A stretch of 64,000 nucleotides of DNA from positions 1-64,000 of the forward strand of contig JAJPEP010000078.1 in assembly GCA_021166845.1 (NCBI GenBank), in the 5' to 3' direction. A model generated the notes under the pieces. The model saw nothing but the letters and a program-made list of their open reading frames with translations, had not been told where the DNA came from and searched no databases. The translations under genes and the position numbers were made by a program. Source of the DNA: Thiobacillus sp. GTDB lineage: Bacteria > Pseudomonadota > Gammaproteobacteria > Burkholderiales > Thiobacillaceae. The stretch's first letter is position 1; each line of letters starts with the position of its first letter. Positions 14,785 through 25,946 of this stretch are shown piece after piece.

Positions 14785-17700
14785 ATGGCCGACCAGAAGC
14801 TGCTCTATACCATCGAAGGCGACGCCAGCGGCCTGAAAAAGGCCATGGCCGAGTCGGATGCGGCGTATCGGAAACTGACCGATGCGCTGACCCGCAAGGG
14901 GGTGGAAATCGCCGCGCTGAAGAGCGCGGAAGCCGACCTGAAGAAGATCGACATCGCCGCCGCCGAAGCCAAGCGGCAGATGGACTTTTTCCGCCGCAGC
15001 GCGGAAACCGCGCCGGGCGGCATGAAGGCGTTTTCCAAGGATATCGACAAGGCCAGTAAGGATCTGGCGCGGCTCACCCAGCAATCCATCGCGCAGCGCG
15101 CCAAGGTGGCGGGCCTGGGCGGTTCGGTGGCGAGCGCCGACACCGGCGTGGTCGCCGCCGAGGAAGCGCTGGCCAATGCCAACGCGCAGAAGCGCGTTGC
15201 GCTGCTGGAAGCCGAGCGCCAGGCGCGGGTCGAATACGGCAAGCAGGTATTGGCCGGCTTGCAGGCGCAGGCCGCCGAGACCGAGCGCGTCGCCGCCATC
15301 GAGCGCCGCCGCGCCGCCGACGAAGCCGCCGCCACCCGCGCGGCCGCCGCCAACGCGCGGGTACGCGCCGCCGCGCAGCAGTCCGCCGCCCAGGCCGCAC
15401 AGAGCGCCGACCGCCTGCGCGGCTACATCAACGCGCTGCCGCGCTTCGACCTCAAGGGCAATGCCGCTGCCAAGCTGGCCGAGATCAACGCTGCCGCCGC
15501 AAAATCGAAAGCCGCCTTCAACGATGCGCTCACCGCCGCCCGCAACTTCGGGCGCGGCGGCGCGTCGGCGGCGCAGGGCTTCGGCGGCCAGTTGAAGTCG
15601 CTGGCGCTGCAGGCGCTGGGGGTGACGGCGGCGATCAAGGGCATCGGCGCGGTGGTCGACACCGGCATCGCGTCGCAGCGGCTGGATGCCAAGTTCCAGT
15701 TCGCCGCCGCGGGCGACACGGCGCAGGCGGCGAGCGACCTCGCCTTCGTGCGCGCCGAGTCCGACCGCCTGGCGCTGTCGCTGCCGGAAGCGGCGGACGG
15801 CTTCTCCAAGCTGGCCTCGTCGACCATGGGCACCCAGGTCGAGGGCGAAAAAACCCGCAAGATATTCACCGGAATTTCCAGCGCGATGCGGGTGCTGGGC
15901 GCGCCGACCTATCAGGTGGAACGCGCGTTCAACGCGGTGACGCAGGCGATCTCGAAAGGCAACCTGCAGGCCGAGGAAATCAGGGGTCAGTTAGGGGAAT
16001 CCATCCCGGGCGCGTTCAGGATCATGGCCAACGCGCTCGGCATGACGATGGAGGAGCTGGACGACAATCTGAAGAAGGGCGCGGTAAACGGCGCGGAGGC
16101 GATGGTGAAATTCGCCGCCGAGCTGGAACGCCTGTCGCAAGCGGGCCTGCTGACCGCGACCAATTCGTTCCAGGCGCAGATGGTGCGGCTGTCGAACACC
16201 CTGTTCGACTTCCGCGACATGATCGCCGACGCCGGCCTGCTCGATGCGCTGGGCGACCAGATTACCGGGTTGACCGAAAAGCTGCGCGAGATGGCCGATA
16301 CCGGCGAGTTGCAGCAGTTCGCCAGCGATTTCGCCCAGGTGATCGGCAGCATGGCGTCGATACTCGGCACCGCGACCCGGCTGGTGATCGAGCACCGCGA
16401 TGCGCTGGCGACGCTGGCCATGCTGTACGCCGGGTTCAAGATCGCCAAGGGGGTGCAGGGGGTGGCGATCGCATGGGGGGCTGCGACGACTGCGCTGCTG
16501 GGTACCGGCACGGCACTGGTCGGGGTGGCGGCCAAGGCGCGCATCCTGCTGGCGCTGCTGGGCGGGCCGGTTGGGATCACCGTGGCGATCCTGTCGGCGG
16601 CGGCGGCGTGGCTCACCTTCGGCAAGGATGCTACCTCTGAGCTTGACGCGGTGATCGACCGCCAGAAGAAACTGAACGCGCTGCAGGGCAAGGGCGAGCG
16701 CGCGGCGGTGGATGATCGAGACCTTGAGCTTGCCACGCTGAAGGAACAGCTCCAGATCAAGCGAAATCAGTTGGAGGATGCGACAACAGGCCTGGTGAGG
16801 GCGCCGACGCATCGGGTCGACAAGCTGCGCGAGGATGTCCGCCTGGCCGAGTCCGCCGTCAACGCCCGCAGCATGAAGCTGTATCTGGACAAGGCAAATG
16901 AGGCCGCCAATGCGAATGCAGCGCCGGCAGCGGAGTCGGCGACCGCCGCGACGGTCAAGCCAGGCAAGGTCGACAAGGGGGCGCTGTCCGCCGCCAAGCA
17001 GGAGGCCGCCGCGCTGCTGAAGGCGCAGGAGGCGCTGGACAAGGCGCTGGCGGATGCGGCGGCGCAGGGGCTGGAGGATTCGCTGACGGCCCGCCGCGAG
17101 TCGCTGGAACTGGCGCGCAAGGGCGAGCTGATCGACGAGGCGACGTTCATCCGCGCCAAGGCGATGCTGGCCGAGGAAGGCCTGCGCAACGAACTGGCGG
17201 CCTTGCAGGCGCAGCAGGCCAAGCTGCGCGCGGCGGCGGGCGACAGTGGCGCGAAGGCGTCGGACCGCCGCGAGGCCGAGGCCGAGCTGACCACGGTGGA
17301 AGCGCGCATCAAGTCGGCGGAGCAGAAAATCGCCAACCTGGGCGTGGCGACCCGCGCCGAACTCGACATCCTCGACGCCAACGCGCTGAACGCGAAGACC
17401 AAGGCGCAGGACGAATTCCTCGAAGGGCTGGAGCAGGAAGCCTTCCTCTCCAGCCTGTCCAACGACGAGCGCGAGACCGCGCTGCTGCTGCTGGAAGCGG
17501 AGAAAAACGGCATCACCGACATCAACCGTCTGTTGGAATTGCAGCGGCAGATCCGCCAGGCGGCCAACGACCGCGCGGCGGCGGAAGAAACCAAGCGCCA
17601 GCAGGATGAGCTTTATGCCAGCGTGCAGCAGGGGGTGCAGAAGGCCTTCGCCGACGGGCTGAACGCCATCGCCACCGGCGAGGGCGGGATTCGCGGCGCG

Positions 17701-18510
17701 CTGCAGGGCGTGGTCGACATGCTGCGCAACGCGCTCGGCAACGCCATCGCGGGCAGCCTGACCGAATCGTTCATGGGGATGCTGGGCGGCAAGGACGGGG
17801 TGCTCAATATCGCCGGGATGTTCGGATTCGGCACCAAGGAGAGCAAGACCGACGAAGGCGGCGGCCTGTTCGGCCTGGGCGGCAAGAAAGGCGAGACGCC
17901 GACGAACCCGCTCTACGTCAAGGACGTGGCGGCCGGTGGCGGCGTCGAATCGCTGCTCGGCGGCGTAGAGGGCGAGTCTGGTGGAATGTTTGCCGGCTTT
18001 TTCGATGGCATCAAGACATTCTTTAGCAGCCTCACCAGCGGGCTATCCAACCTGTTCTCGGGGCTGGCCAGCAGCCTGTCGGGGCTGTTTTCGGGCGGCG
18101 GCGGGGGCGGCGGCAATGTCGGCGGCTGGGTGTCCGCCATCGCAGGCATGTTCGGCTTCGCCGAGGGCGGCTGGACCGGCCCCGGAACCAAGTACCAGCC
18201 AGCCGGCGTGGTGCATGCCGGCGAGTACGTTTTCAGCGCCGACAGCGTGCGCCGGCTGGGGCTGGGCGCGCTGGACAACCTGCACAGCATCGCCAAGGGC
18301 AGCATGATCCCGCGCGGGCCGCGCCTGGGTTACGCCGAAGGCGGCCTGGTCAGCTTGCCCGGCAGCGCCGCGCCCAACGTCACATCCAACACCAAGGTGG
18401 TCAACATGTTCGATCTCGATTCGGCTCTGGCCGAATACCTCAACACCCGCGGCGGCGAGCGCGCGATCCTCAACGTGATCCAGCGCAATCCCGGCGCGGC
18501 ATCCGCCTGA
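14785..18510 (+). CDS. Tail tape measure protein
   Basis: At 1,241 residues this is the longest phage gene in the window. The N-terminal 200 residues are heptad-rich coiled coil. A tape-measure core follows ([78 protein letters not shown]). A hydrophobic block around residues 540-615 contains two or three membrane-like helices, as expected for a protein that enters the host envelope. A Gly-rich C-terminal part ends with [28 protein letters not shown], common in siphovirus tape measures. It sets tail length and exits with the DNA. Intact. Confidence 0.95.
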   Translation: MADQKLLYTIEGDASGLKKAMAESDAAYRKLTDALTRKGVEIAALKSAEADLKKIDIAAAEAKRQMDFFRRSAETAPGGMKAFSKDIDKASKDLARLTQQSIAQRAKVAGLGGSVASADTGVVAAEEALANANAQKRVALLEAERQARVEYGKQVLAGLQAQAAETERVAAIERRRAADEAAATRAAAANARVRAAAQQSAAQAAQSADRLRGYINALPRFDLKGNAAAKLAEINAAAAKSKAAFNDALTAARNFGRGGASAAQGFGGQLKSLALQALGVTAAIKGIGAVVDTGIASQRLDAKFQFAAAGDTAQAASDLAFVRAESDRLALSLPEAADGFSKLASSTMGTQVEGEKTRKIFTGISSAMRVLGAPTYQVERAFNAVTQAISKGNLQAEEIRGQLGESIPGAFRIMANALGMTMEELDDNLKKGAVNGAEAMVKFAAELERLSQAGLLTATNSFQAQMVRLSNTLFDFRDMIADAGLLDALGDQITGLTEKLREMADTGELQQFASDFAQVIGSMASILGTATRLVIEHRDALATLAMLYAGFKIAKGVQGVAIAWGAATTALLGTGTALVGVAAKARILLALLGGPVGITVAILSAAAAWLTFGKDATSELDAVIDRQKKLNALQGKGERAAVDDRDLELATLKEQLQIKRNQLEDATTGLVRAPTHRVDKLREDVRLAESAVNARSMKLYLDKANEAANANAAPAAESATAATVKPGKVDKGALSAAKQEAAALLKAQEALDKALADAAAQGLEDSLTARRESLELARKGELIDEATFIRAKAMLAEEGLRNELAALQAQQAKLRAAAGDSGAKASDRREAEAELTTVEARIKSAEQKIANLGVATRAELDILDANALNAKTKAQDEFLEGLEQEAFLSSLSNDERETALLLLEAEKNGITDINRLLELQRQIRQAANDRAAAEETKRQQDELYASVQQGVQKAFADGLNAIATGEGGIRGALQGVVDMLRNALGNAIAGSLTESFMGMLGGKDGVLNIAGMFGFGTKESKTDEGGGLFGLGGKKGETPTNPLYVKDVAAGGGVESLLGGVEGESGGMFAGFFDGIKTFFSSLTSGLSNLFSGLASSLSGLFSGGGGGGGNVGGWVSAIAGMFGFAEGGWTGPGTKYQPAGVVHAGEYVFSADSVRRLGLGALDNLHSIAKGSMIPRGPRLGYAEGGLVSLPGSAAPNVTSNTKVVNMFDLDSALAEYLNTRGGERAILNVIQRNPGAASA

Positions 18511-18528
18511 TTAAAGCAGCCCTGACCC

Positions 18529-19413
18529 ATGCCCAACCAGATTTCATTCGTCGACAACCTCACGGGGTTTTCGCTCGCCCATTACAACCTGCTGGCCGCG
18601 ATCAAGGCGTTTTGCGAGCTGCATGGCTACACCACACTGCGCTACACGACCGTGGACGGCGCAGCAAGCGGCCACGAGCTGATCATGAAGGCGCCTGGCT
18701 TGACCGGGCTGGAGGAGATTTACTGGGGCATCCGCACCTATCACGACGTCGGCGCGGACTATTACAACCTGCTGGTCGGCATGTTCACCGGCTACTTGTC
18801 CGGCAACACCTTCGACACCCAGCCCGGCGCGGTGCTGTCCGGAGTGCCGGCGCACAACCAGCGCATCGACTACTGGCTGACCCTGAACGGCCAACGCATC
18901 GTCTGCGCGCTGAAGGTCGGCACGCCGGTGTACGAGCATTTTTATTTGGGCAAGTTTTTGCCCTACAGCCGCCCCAGCCAGTATCCCTACCCGGTAGTGT
19001 GCGGCGGCATGCTGACAGGCGCGGCGGCGACGCGGTTTTCCGAGATCACGCACGATTTCTACCTGCGCGGCAACCACGCGCGCGGCAAGCTGCGCACGCC
19101 GGCCGGGTGGATCGACATGCACTGCTATCCGTGGGGAAACCTGTTCATCGCGGGGGAGTCCACCAGCAGCACCAGCCTGCAACTGCGCTACACCGGCGAC
19201 GATGCCGGCGCGCACGAATACCCGCTGCTGCCGGTGGAGCTGCACGACAACGCCGCCAACCTGTATGGCCAGCTCGATGGCGTTTATTACGTCAGCGGCT
19301 TCGACAACGCGGTCGAGAACACCCTCACCATCGGCGGCGTGACCTACGTGGTGATGCAGAGCGTGGCGCGCACCGGACACACCGACTATTACGCGATGCG
19401 CCTCGACGCTTAA
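18529..19413 (+). CDS. Phage tail protein of unknown function
   Basis: The 294-residue protein follows the tape measure by 18 bases. It includes [45 protein letters not shown] and a C-terminal beta-rich half ([42 protein letters not shown]). The pattern occurs in siphovirus tail-tip regions downstream of the tape measure, often as the first of several distal tail or baseplate proteins. No catalytic motif, signal or membrane segment is visible. The assignment to tail tip is by position. Confidence 0.7.
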   Translation: MPNQISFVDNLTGFSLAHYNLLAAIKAFCELHGYTTLRYTTVDGAASGHELIMKAPGLTGLEEIYWGIRTYHDVGADYYNLLVGMFTGYLSGNTFDTQPGAVLSGVPAHNQRIDYWLTLNGQRIVCALKVGTPVYEHFYLGKFLPYSRPSQYPYPVVCGGMLTGAAATRFSEITHDFYLRGNHARGKLRTPAGWIDMHCYPWGNLFIAGESTSSTSLQLRYTGDDAGAHEYPLLPVELHDNAANLYGQLDGVYYVSGFDNAVENTLTIGGVTYVVMQSVARTGHTDYYAMRLDA

Positions 19414-19424
19414 AGGATTTCGAT

Positions 19425-20540
19425 ATGTCTCATTACGCCGGCACCGCCGCCAGCCTGGCCGCCCTGCGCGACGCGCTGCTCACCCATGCGAGTGCGGACG
19501 GATGGGCGTCGCCCGATGCCAGCTTCACGGCATCGATCTCCGGCACCACGATGACGGTCACCGCCATCTCGGTCGGATCGATCGAAGTGGGCGATACGCT
19601 GCTCACCGGCACCGGCATCGTAGCCGGCACAACGGTGACCGGAATGGGAACCGGCACCGGCGGCATCGGCACCTATGCGGTGAGCGTATCGCAAACCGTC
19701 GCCAGCACAACGATTACCACTGACGCACGAGTTCTGAGCAAGGCAGGAGTGTTTTTCAGACTCGGCTTGAAGGCGACCAACATCGTCTGTCTGGGATGCG
19801 AGAGCAATCTAGTGATGAACCCGGCGCCGAACGTGGTGAGCATTGGCAGGATTTTCGAGCGCAGCGGGTATCCGACCAGGGAAATCACGTTCCCGTGCAA
19901 CTACGAGGTGTTCGGCTTCGCGCAGGAGCTGTATCTGGTCGTCAATTACGACGTGGACAGCTACCAATGGATGGCGTTCGGCAAATCAACGGTGCTTGGT
20001 CTGCCTGGGCAGGGTGGCTGGTGCGGGGCGACTATTGGAGTATTCATCCTGGCTGCATTAACAGATCCCGTGTACATATCGCCAGTAGCCGGGGGCTCAT
20101 ATGCGCAGAGCGAATCATCCGCAGCTTTGTTTTGGTCGACAACCCACAACTTTGAGGCAGGGCGTAGTTGCTGGGTAAATCACGGGCTTGACGCGCATGG
20201 ATGGACATATAACGGGGAGACGAACAGCAACCCAATCGGCATCAGGCATAATTCACCACTTATTTCGCTACAGCCAAGTGTATGGAACAGTGAGGCGACG
20301 CTGCTGCCGCTGCGCTGCTACAAGGAGCGCCCTTCGTACAAGGCGAGCCTGATTGCCGACCTGGCCAATGCGCGCAATATCCGCATCGACAACCTGTCAC
20401 CGGGCGACATCCTGACCCTCGGTTCGGATAAATGGAAAGTGTTTCCGTGGTATCGCAAGGACTCCGCCAGCCGCGATGGGGGCATCGGAGTCAACCACAC
20501 CGGCACCTTCGGCTGGGCGATCCGGTATGAAGGCCCGTAA
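19425..20540 (+). CDS. Phage tail protein with beta-repeat N-terminus
   Basis: The 371-residue protein starts 11 bases after the previous stop with AAAGGA upstream. Residues 30-100 form a Ser/Thr/Gly-rich beta domain ([36 protein letters not shown]). The rest contains aromatic-rich sequence ([31 protein letters not shown]) and ends with [18 protein letters not shown]. This fits a distal tail protein. The middle (about 19,740-20,290) is clearly less GC-rich than its surroundings, suggesting module exchange. No enzymatic motif was found. Confidence 0.7.
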   Translation: MSHYAGTAASLAALRDALLTHASADGWASPDASFTASISGTTMTVTAISVGSIEVGDTLLTGTGIVAGTTVTGMGTGTGGIGTYAVSVSQTVASTTITTDARVLSKAGVFFRLGLKATNIVCLGCESNLVMNPAPNVVSIGRIFERSGYPTREITFPCNYEVFGFAQELYLVVNYDVDSYQWMAFGKSTVLGLPGQGGWCGATIGVFILAALTDPVYISPVAGGSYAQSESSAALFWSTTHNFEAGRSCWVNHGLDAHGWTYNGETNSNPIGIRHNSPLISLQPSVWNSEATLLPLRCYKERPSYKASLIADLANARNIRIDNLSPGDILTLGSDKWKVFPWYRKDSASRDGGIGVNHTGTFGWAIRYEGP

Positions 20541-20547
20541 CCCGTAA

Positions 20548-22239
20548 ATGGCGGTCATCGACGGCTTTCTGCCGGAACTCTCGATCCACGGCTACGACCG
20601 CCTGTATATCACGGGCGACCTGGACGACTACGCCGCCACCTGGATCAACGACATCGCATATTGGGCGGCGCCGCCAAGCCCTGGCGCTGGAATCCTCACC
20701 ACGCATTGGCCGGTATCGACCACACCGCTGGCGCGCAGCGGCCACATCGCGATCAGCTATTACGACGACTTCTACAACCGCATCTACGTCAGCCCGAGTT
20801 CGCTGTGGATCGGCAATCTGCTGACGGTGCAGACCCGCGCGGTGTCGATATGGAACGCTTGGGTTACCGGCCAGTATCTGGCGAGCATCGAGGAGACCGA
20901 CACGCTTGGGCTGACCGAATCCGGCGTGGTGGCCCCGACGACTTTCGCGCCGCTGGAAGAGCAGGCGTTCTACATCACGGCGGACACCCAGGGGCCGCCG
21001 ATTATCGATGCCGCGTACATCTTTCACTTCCCGGCCGAGTCGCCGCAGGTGTCGGTGGTGGGCCGGCGCGTGGTGGTGTTCGTGTACCCGCCGAACTGGG
21101 CGCAGCCGGTGGTGGAAAAGCTCAACTGGCTGACCGATGTGATGCTGTCCCACGGCGGCATCGAGCAGCGGGTAGGCCTGCGCGATGCGCCGCGGCGGTC
21201 GCTGGCCTATGAGGTGGCCACGCTGACGCAGCACCAGAGCAATCTGCTGGAAACGATGATGTTCGGCGGCCAGGGTCGGCTGTGGGCGGTGCCGGTGTGG
21301 ACCGATATGCAGCACCTGACGGTGGCGGCGACGGCCGGGAGCACGGCGTTTGCCTGCGTCACCGCCGATTTCGAGTTCACCGACGGCGGGCTGGCGCTGT
21401 TCTGGAATGCCTACGATCAATTCGAGGCGGTCGAGATTGCCCTGGTGGGCGACGGGGTGCTGCTGCTGACGTCGGAGCTGCTGGCCACCTGGCCAGCCGG
21501 GACGCGGCTGTATCCGGTCCGCCTCGGGCAGATGCCGGCGCGCCAGAAGTTCGGGCGCGAGACCGGCCACCACCTGGCCGGCACGGTCGAATTCGCTTTT
21601 GACGACAACCCGGCCGTCGCCGCGCTGGATTCGGGCGACGTGTACGACGGTTATTCGGTGTACGCCGGTCGCACCAACTGGGCCGACCCGACCGAGGTGG
21701 AGTTCGTGCGGCAACTGGACACCATCGATTACGAAACCGGGCAGGCGTGGGTGGATGACCTGTCGGGCCTGGCCACGATCCTCAAAAGCTGGCACTGGCT
21801 ATTCAAGAGCCGCAGCGAGATCGTGGCGTTTCGCCGCTGGCTGGCGGCGCGCGCCGGGCGGCGGGTGCCGTTCTGGAGCCTTTCGCAGGGGGATGACATG
21901 GAGGTGATCGCGCCCATCGGCGACAGCCATACCGTGATTCACATCCGCGACATCGGCTATCAGCGCTTTCTGGACGGGCGCACCGACCGCCGCCATATTT
22001 GCATCCGCGCCCACAGCGGGGCGATGTTTTACAAGCGCATCGTCAGCGCTTCCGCGCTGGTGGAAGGCGAGGAGGAGCTGACGATCGACAGCCCGCTGGG
22101 CGTGGGCCTGCAGCCCAACGAGATCCGGTCGGTGCACTTCATGCAACTGACCCGGCTGGAAACCGACGCCATCGAGATCGAGTGGCATCACCTCGGCGTT
22201 GCCGAGGCGAGCACCATGATGAGGAGCCTGCCGCAATGA
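20548..22239 (+). CDS. Phage distal tail protein of unknown function
   Basis: The 563-residue protein has beta-rich stretches throughout, such as DAAYIFHFPAESPQVSVVGRRVVVFVYPPNWAQPVVEKLNWLTDV. It also contains TQHQSNLLETMMFGGQGRLWAVPVWTDMQHL, with the long and rather aromatic character of baseplate proteins. It lies in the series between tape measure and tail tip and overlaps the DUF2163-type gene by four bases (ATGA). I infer a distal tail (Dit-like) role; no specific motif proves it. No signs of damage. Confidence 0.65.
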   Translation: MAVIDGFLPELSIHGYDRLYITGDLDDYAATWINDIAYWAAPPSPGAGILTTHWPVSTTPLARSGHIAISYYDDFYNRIYVSPSSLWIGNLLTVQTRAVSIWNAWVTGQYLASIEETDTLGLTESGVVAPTTFAPLEEQAFYITADTQGPPIIDAAYIFHFPAESPQVSVVGRRVVVFVYPPNWAQPVVEKLNWLTDVMLSHGGIEQRVGLRDAPRRSLAYEVATLTQHQSNLLETMMFGGQGRLWAVPVWTDMQHLTVAATAGSTAFACVTADFEFTDGGLALFWNAYDQFEAVEIALVGDGVLLLTSELLATWPAGTRLYPVRLGQMPARQKFGRETGHHLAGTVEFAFDDNPAVAALDSGDVYDGYSVYAGRTNWADPTEVEFVRQLDTIDYETGQAWVDDLSGLATILKSWHWLFKSRSEIVAFRRWLAARAGRRVPFWSLSQGDDMEVIAPIGDSHTVIHIRDIGYQRFLDGRTDRRHICIRAHSGAMFYKRIVSASALVEGEEELTIDSPLGVGLQPNEIRSVHFMQLTRLETDAIEIEWHHLGVAEASTMMRSLPQ

Positions 22240-23033
22240 CCTATGCCGCCGTAGAGTACAGCCCGCACGACGGCCAGCCGGTTGAGCTGTATCGTTTTTC
22301 CTCCGGGCTGCGCAAGTGGCTGTACACCAGCGCCGATGTTTCGCTGATCCACCAGACCGAGACCTACGAGCCGTATCCGCTGAAGCGCGGGGCGTTTCGC
22401 CAGACGCAGGAACTGGCGAAATCCGGGCTGGAAATCCACACGCCGCGCGACACGCCGATCGTTTCCGACACGGTGGCCAGCCCCCTGCTGGATGTGGTGA
22501 TGCTGACGGTGTACCGCAAGCACCGCAGCGACGCCGAGGTGCAGCAGTGGTGGAAGGGCCGGCTGGACGGGGTGCGCTTCGAGGGCGGCGAGGCGGTGAT
22601 CAGCTGCAGCCCGCTCGGCACCTCGCTGCGCCGCATCGGGCTGCGCCGCCCGGCCCAGCGCCAGTGTCCGCACACGCTGTACAAGACGGGCTGCAATGTG
22701 CTCGATACGGCGTATTCCGCCGAAGGCGCGCTGGCGAGCCATGTCGGGTCCACGGTCACATCGACCGTGTTCGCGACCCAGCCGGACGGCTGGTGGCTGG
22801 GCGGCAAGATCGTGCTGGCCGGCGTGCTGCGTTTCATCGTCGGCCATGTCGGCGATACGCTCACGCTGTCGTCCGGGGTCCCGGGGCTCGCGCAAACCGC
22901 CGATTTCGTGGTGTACCCGGGTTGCGACCACACCATCGCCACCTGCGATGCCAAGTTCGGCAATTCGCTCAACTACGGAGGCGCGCCGTGGTGGCCCATC
23001 AAAAATCCATTTTCCGGCGACAGCGCATTCTGA
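22236..23033 (+). CDS. DUF2163/BR0599-family phage tail protein
   Basis: The 265-residue protein shows the pattern of the DUF2163 plus BR0599 family of GTA-like and siphovirus tail proteins. The N-terminal part contains VELYRFSSGLRKWLYTSADVSLIHQTETYEPYPLKRG; the C-terminal part contains CSPLGTSLRRIGLRRPAQRQCPHTLYKTGCNV and HTIATCDAKFGNSLNYGGAPWWP. The Cys-rich C-terminal block is the family hallmark. Proteins of this kind form part of the hub or tip of the tail. It is followed one base later by a small membrane-type protein. Confidence 0.75.
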   Translation: MTYAAVEYSPHDGQPVELYRFSSGLRKWLYTSADVSLIHQTETYEPYPLKRGAFRQTQELAKSGLEIHTPRDTPIVSDTVASPLLDVVMLTVYRKHRSDAEVQQWWKGRLDGVRFEGGEAVISCSPLGTSLRRIGLRRPAQRQCPHTLYKTGCNVLDTAYSAEGALASHVGSTVTSTVFATQPDGWWLGGKIVLAGVLRFIVGHVGDTLTLSSGVPGLAQTADFVVYPGCDHTIATCDAKFGNSLNYGGAPWWPIKNPFSGDSAF

Positions 23034-23034
23034 T

Positions 23035-23244
23035 ATGTGGGTTCAAATCATTTTATTCGTCATCACGAGCTTCGTCAGCTATCTGCTGCGGCCGAAGCCG
23101 CCCGCCGGGCCGCAGCCCGGCAAGGTGGACATTCCGACCGTGGAGGAAGGCCGCAAGCTGGGCGTGCTGTTCGGCACGCGCTGGCTGAAGGCCCCGCATG
23201 TGTACTGGTGGGGCGACGTGAAAACGACGGCGATCAAGCGATGA
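23035..23244 (+). CDS. Small tail-tip assembly protein
   Basis: The 69-residue product has an N-terminal hydrophobic segment (MWVQIILFVITSFVSYLLRP) and a conserved-looking C-terminal part: VDIPTVEEGRKLGVLFGTRWLKAPHVYWWGDVKTTAIKR. Similar short proteins occur directly upstream of tail tip genes in siphoviruses with DUF2163 proteins. It probably assists tip assembly or membrane contact. It overlaps the next gene by four bases. Confidence 0.6.
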   Translation: MWVQIILFVITSFVSYLLRPKPPAGPQPGKVDIPTVEEGRKLGVLFGTRWLKAPHVYWWGDVKTTAIKR

Positions 23245-23465
23245 GCGGCCTGGATGTGGCGACCTCGCGCAATTTGATCATCACCCGCAGCCACCTGGAT
23301 GAACTCGGCTACTGCGCCCGCGGTGCACGCCGCTGGTTTGACCGCATGGGGCTGGACTGGGCCGTGTTCGTGCGCGACGGCATTGAGGCCGATGTCCTGC
23401 TGGCGACGGGCGACGCGATGGCAGCGCGACTGGTGCACCACGTAATGGATAAAGATAATGGGTAA
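23241..23465 (+). CDS. Small tail-region protein
   Basis: This 74-residue protein begins MSGLDVATSRNLIITRSHLDELGYCARGARRWFDRMGLDWAVFVRDGI, helical with several aromatic residues. Related short phage proteins sit just upstream of large tip proteins. It overlaps the next gene by eight bases and the previous one by four, so all three are probably translated together. Function unknown. Confidence 0.6.
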   Translation: MSGLDVATSRNLIITRSHLDELGYCARGARRWFDRMGLDWAVFVRDGIEADVLLATGDAMAARLVHHVMDKDNG

Positions 23466-25602
23466 GGACAGCGAAGTCACCATCGGTTACAGCTATTACA
23501 TCGGGATGCACCAGGTGTTCTGCCTGTCGCCCGGTTCCAGGCCCGTCACGGCGGTCAAGAAGATCCGGGTCGGAGAAAAGGACGCCTGGACCGGAAACGT
23601 CACCGGAAACACCATGATCAGCATCGCCGAGCCGGAGCTGTTCGGCGGCGAGGAAAAGGAGGGCGGCATCGTCGGTGACGTCGATATCGAGTTCGGCGGG
23701 CCGACGCAGGGCATCAACAGCTATCTGTCGGCCGTGCTGACGGGATCGCCGGTGCCGGCGTTTCGCGGCCTGCTGGGGCTGGTGCTGCGCCAGCCGATGG
23801 TGAGTTCCATGTCGCCCTACATCAAGCCGTGGAGTGTCTACGCCAGCCGCATCAACGGCACGCCCATCGGCGAGAACATGAACCCGGCGGATATCATCTA
23901 TGATCTGCTGACGCTGCCGGAATTCAGCATCCGCGCCGATCCGTCCGACATCGATTTGGCGTCATTTTCGGCGGCAGCGGCAACGCTCCATGCCGAGGGT
24001 CTGGGGCTGAGTTTCTTTTGGGAGGACGAGCAGCCCACCGAGGATTTCATCGGCTACATCCTGGAGCACATCGACGGCAGCCTGTATCCGGACCCGGCCA
24101 GCGGCCAGCTCACGCTGATGCTGGCGCGAGACGATTACATTCTGGATGACCTGCCGATCCTCGACCAGTCGAATATCCTGCGCGTGGACCGATTCAGCCA
24201 GCCGATGCCTGGCGAACTGACGAGCGAGATCCAGATCAAGTTCGAGGACCAGGCCACCGGCGAGCCGGCCAGCGTGACGGTGCAGGAAATCGCCATCATG
24301 GAAATGCAGGGCGGCGGCGTCGTCCCGGTGGTGCGCGATTACCAGGGTATCCCCGACGCGGCAACCGCCAGCAAGGTCGCGCTGCGCGAATTGCGCACGC
24401 TGTCCACGCCGCTGGCGCGCGCCGAGATCACCTGCAACCGTACCGCCGCCGCGCTCAACGTGGGCGGGGTATTTCGCCTGCAGTGGCCGCCGCTCGGCAT
24501 CATCGACATGGTGATGCGCGTCGCCGAGGTCGACTACGGCACCCTCACCAGCGGCAAGGTCGTCGTCGTCGCCGTGCAGGATGTTTTTCGGGCGGCCAGC
24601 ACCGTGATCGGCGTGCCGGCCGACAGCGAATGGGTCAACCCGGTCGGCGCGCCGTCGGTGTCGCCGCAGCGTCTGGCGATGGAAGCGCCGTACTGGGTGG
24701 TCGCCCGCGAGATATTCAACGATCAGGCCTCGCTCATCGCCGACGTGGACCCGGCCTCCGGGGTGCTGCTGGCCGCGTGCGTCAAGCCCAGCCCCTATGC
24801 CTACGATTTCCGCCTGTACACGCGCACGGGCGTCGGCGATTACGTCGACCGCGCCGCCGGCGATTTCTGCCCGACCGCCATCCTCGACGCCGCCGTGGGC
24901 CGCACCGATACCGTGTTCGCCATCCGCAGCGGGGTGGATCTGGCGTTTGTCGACGCGGGCACCTGGGCGCACCTCGATGGCGAGCTGGTCAAGGTGGTCA
25001 GCGTCACGGAGTCGGCGCTTACCGTCAGCCGCGGCGTGCTGGATACCGTGCCCGCACCGCACGCCGCCGATCTCGTCATCCATTTCGCAGACGGCAGCAA
25101 AGCGCTCGACCCGACCGAATGGAGCAGCGGCCAGACCGTTGATGCCAAAATGCTGCCGCGCACCGGTCTCGGCACCCTGCTACTGGCCAGCGCGCCGGCG
25201 GACAGCGTGGTGATGGCCGGCAGGTTCAACCGCCCCTATCCGCCAGGAAACGTGCTGGTCAACGGCGTTTCGTATCCGTCCAGCGTAACCGGCGACCTGG
25301 CCATCACCTGGGCCCACCGTGACCGCACCCTGCAAACCGCCTACCTCGTCGAGCAGAGCGAAACCCACATCGGTCCCGAGCCCGGCACCACCTACGTCCT
25401 GCGCGTCTACAACGCGCAGACCGGCGGCACCCTGCTCCGCACTTGGTTCGGCGGCGACTTCACCAGCGCGGCGTATACAGTCGCCCAGGCCACGACCGAC
25501 AACGGCGGCATCAAGCCGGCGAATATCCGCATCGAGATCGAGAGCGGGCGCGACGGCTACGCGAGTTGGCAGATGCACCAGATCCCGGCCGCGTGGGTGT
25601 GA
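23458..25602 (+). CDS. Tail tip / host-specificity protein
   Basis: The 714-residue protein ends the tail gene series, the position of lambda J-like and related tip proteins. The N-terminus (EVTIGYSYYIGMHQVFCLSPGSRPVTAVKKIRVGEKDAW) and the phage-hub-like middle (FFWEDEQPTEDFIGYILEHIDGSLYPDPASGQLTLMLARDDYILDDLPI; QIKFEDQATGEP) are typical. The C-terminal part has Ig/FN3-like repeats ending SGRDGYASWQMHQIP. It probably forms the tail tip that holds receptor-binding proteins. The stop overlaps the GTG start of the HNH gene. Confidence 0.8.
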   Translation: MGKDSEVTIGYSYYIGMHQVFCLSPGSRPVTAVKKIRVGEKDAWTGNVTGNTMISIAEPELFGGEEKEGGIVGDVDIEFGGPTQGINSYLSAVLTGSPVPAFRGLLGLVLRQPMVSSMSPYIKPWSVYASRINGTPIGENMNPADIIYDLLTLPEFSIRADPSDIDLASFSAAAATLHAEGLGLSFFWEDEQPTEDFIGYILEHIDGSLYPDPASGQLTLMLARDDYILDDLPILDQSNILRVDRFSQPMPGELTSEIQIKFEDQATGEPASVTVQEIAIMEMQGGGVVPVVRDYQGIPDAATASKVALRELRTLSTPLARAEITCNRTAAALNVGGVFRLQWPPLGIIDMVMRVAEVDYGTLTSGKVVVVAVQDVFRAASTVIGVPADSEWVNPVGAPSVSPQRLAMEAPYWVVAREIFNDQASLIADVDPASGVLLAACVKPSPYAYDFRLYTRTGVGDYVDRAAGDFCPTAILDAAVGRTDTVFAIRSGVDLAFVDAGTWAHLDGELVKVVSVTESALTVSRGVLDTVPAPHAADLVIHFADGSKALDPTEWSSGQTVDAKMLPRTGLGTLLLASAPADSVVMAGRFNRPYPPGNVLVNGVSYPSSVTGDLAITWAHRDRTLQTAYLVEQSETHIGPEPGTTYVLRVYNAQTGGTLLRTWFGGDFTSAAYTVAQATTDNGGIKPANIRIEIESGRDGYASWQMHQIPAAWV

Positions 25603-25946
25603 TACGTGCGCTCATCCTGGCCGTTATTTTTGTCGGATTCGCCCACGCCGGACCGCTCGACGAAACCCGCTATTGCAGCGTCACGCCGCATCGAGACGCC
25701 GACGGCAGCATCACGCGGCGCGCGGACGTGCTGCGCGCATTCCGTGACTATCACCCCTGCCCGAGCACCCGGCTGAAGCGCGGCGCGTGCCAAGGCTGGA
25801 ATATCGATCATGTCATTCCGCTCGCCGTAGGCGGGTGCGATGCCGTTTCAAACCTGCAATGGCTCCCGGTTGAAATCAAGCGCTGCGGACATCCGAAGTG
25901 CAAAGACCGCTGGGAACGCATCATCTATCGAAAGGACGCACCATGA
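25599..25946 (+). CDS. HNH nuclease-like protein with signal peptide
   Basis: The 115-residue protein starts at a GTG that overlaps the tail-tip stop. The first 18 residues (MIRALILAVIFVGFAHAG) form a convincing signal peptide. The mature part has an HNH-type core, IDHVIPLAVGGCDAVSNLQWLP, with flanking Cys residues (YHPCPSTRLKRGACQGW; CGHPKCKDRW) that could bind a structural metal or form disulphides. Phage HNH proteins usually act inside the cell during packaging; an exported one could act in the periplasm, for example on incoming DNA. It is the last large gene before the attachment site. Confidence 0.75.
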   Translation: MIRALILAVIFVGFAHAGPLDETRYCSVTPHRDADGSITRRADVLRAFRDYHPCPSTRLKRGACQGWNIDHVIPLAVGGCDAVSNLQWLPVEIKRCGHPKCKDRWERIIYRKDAP

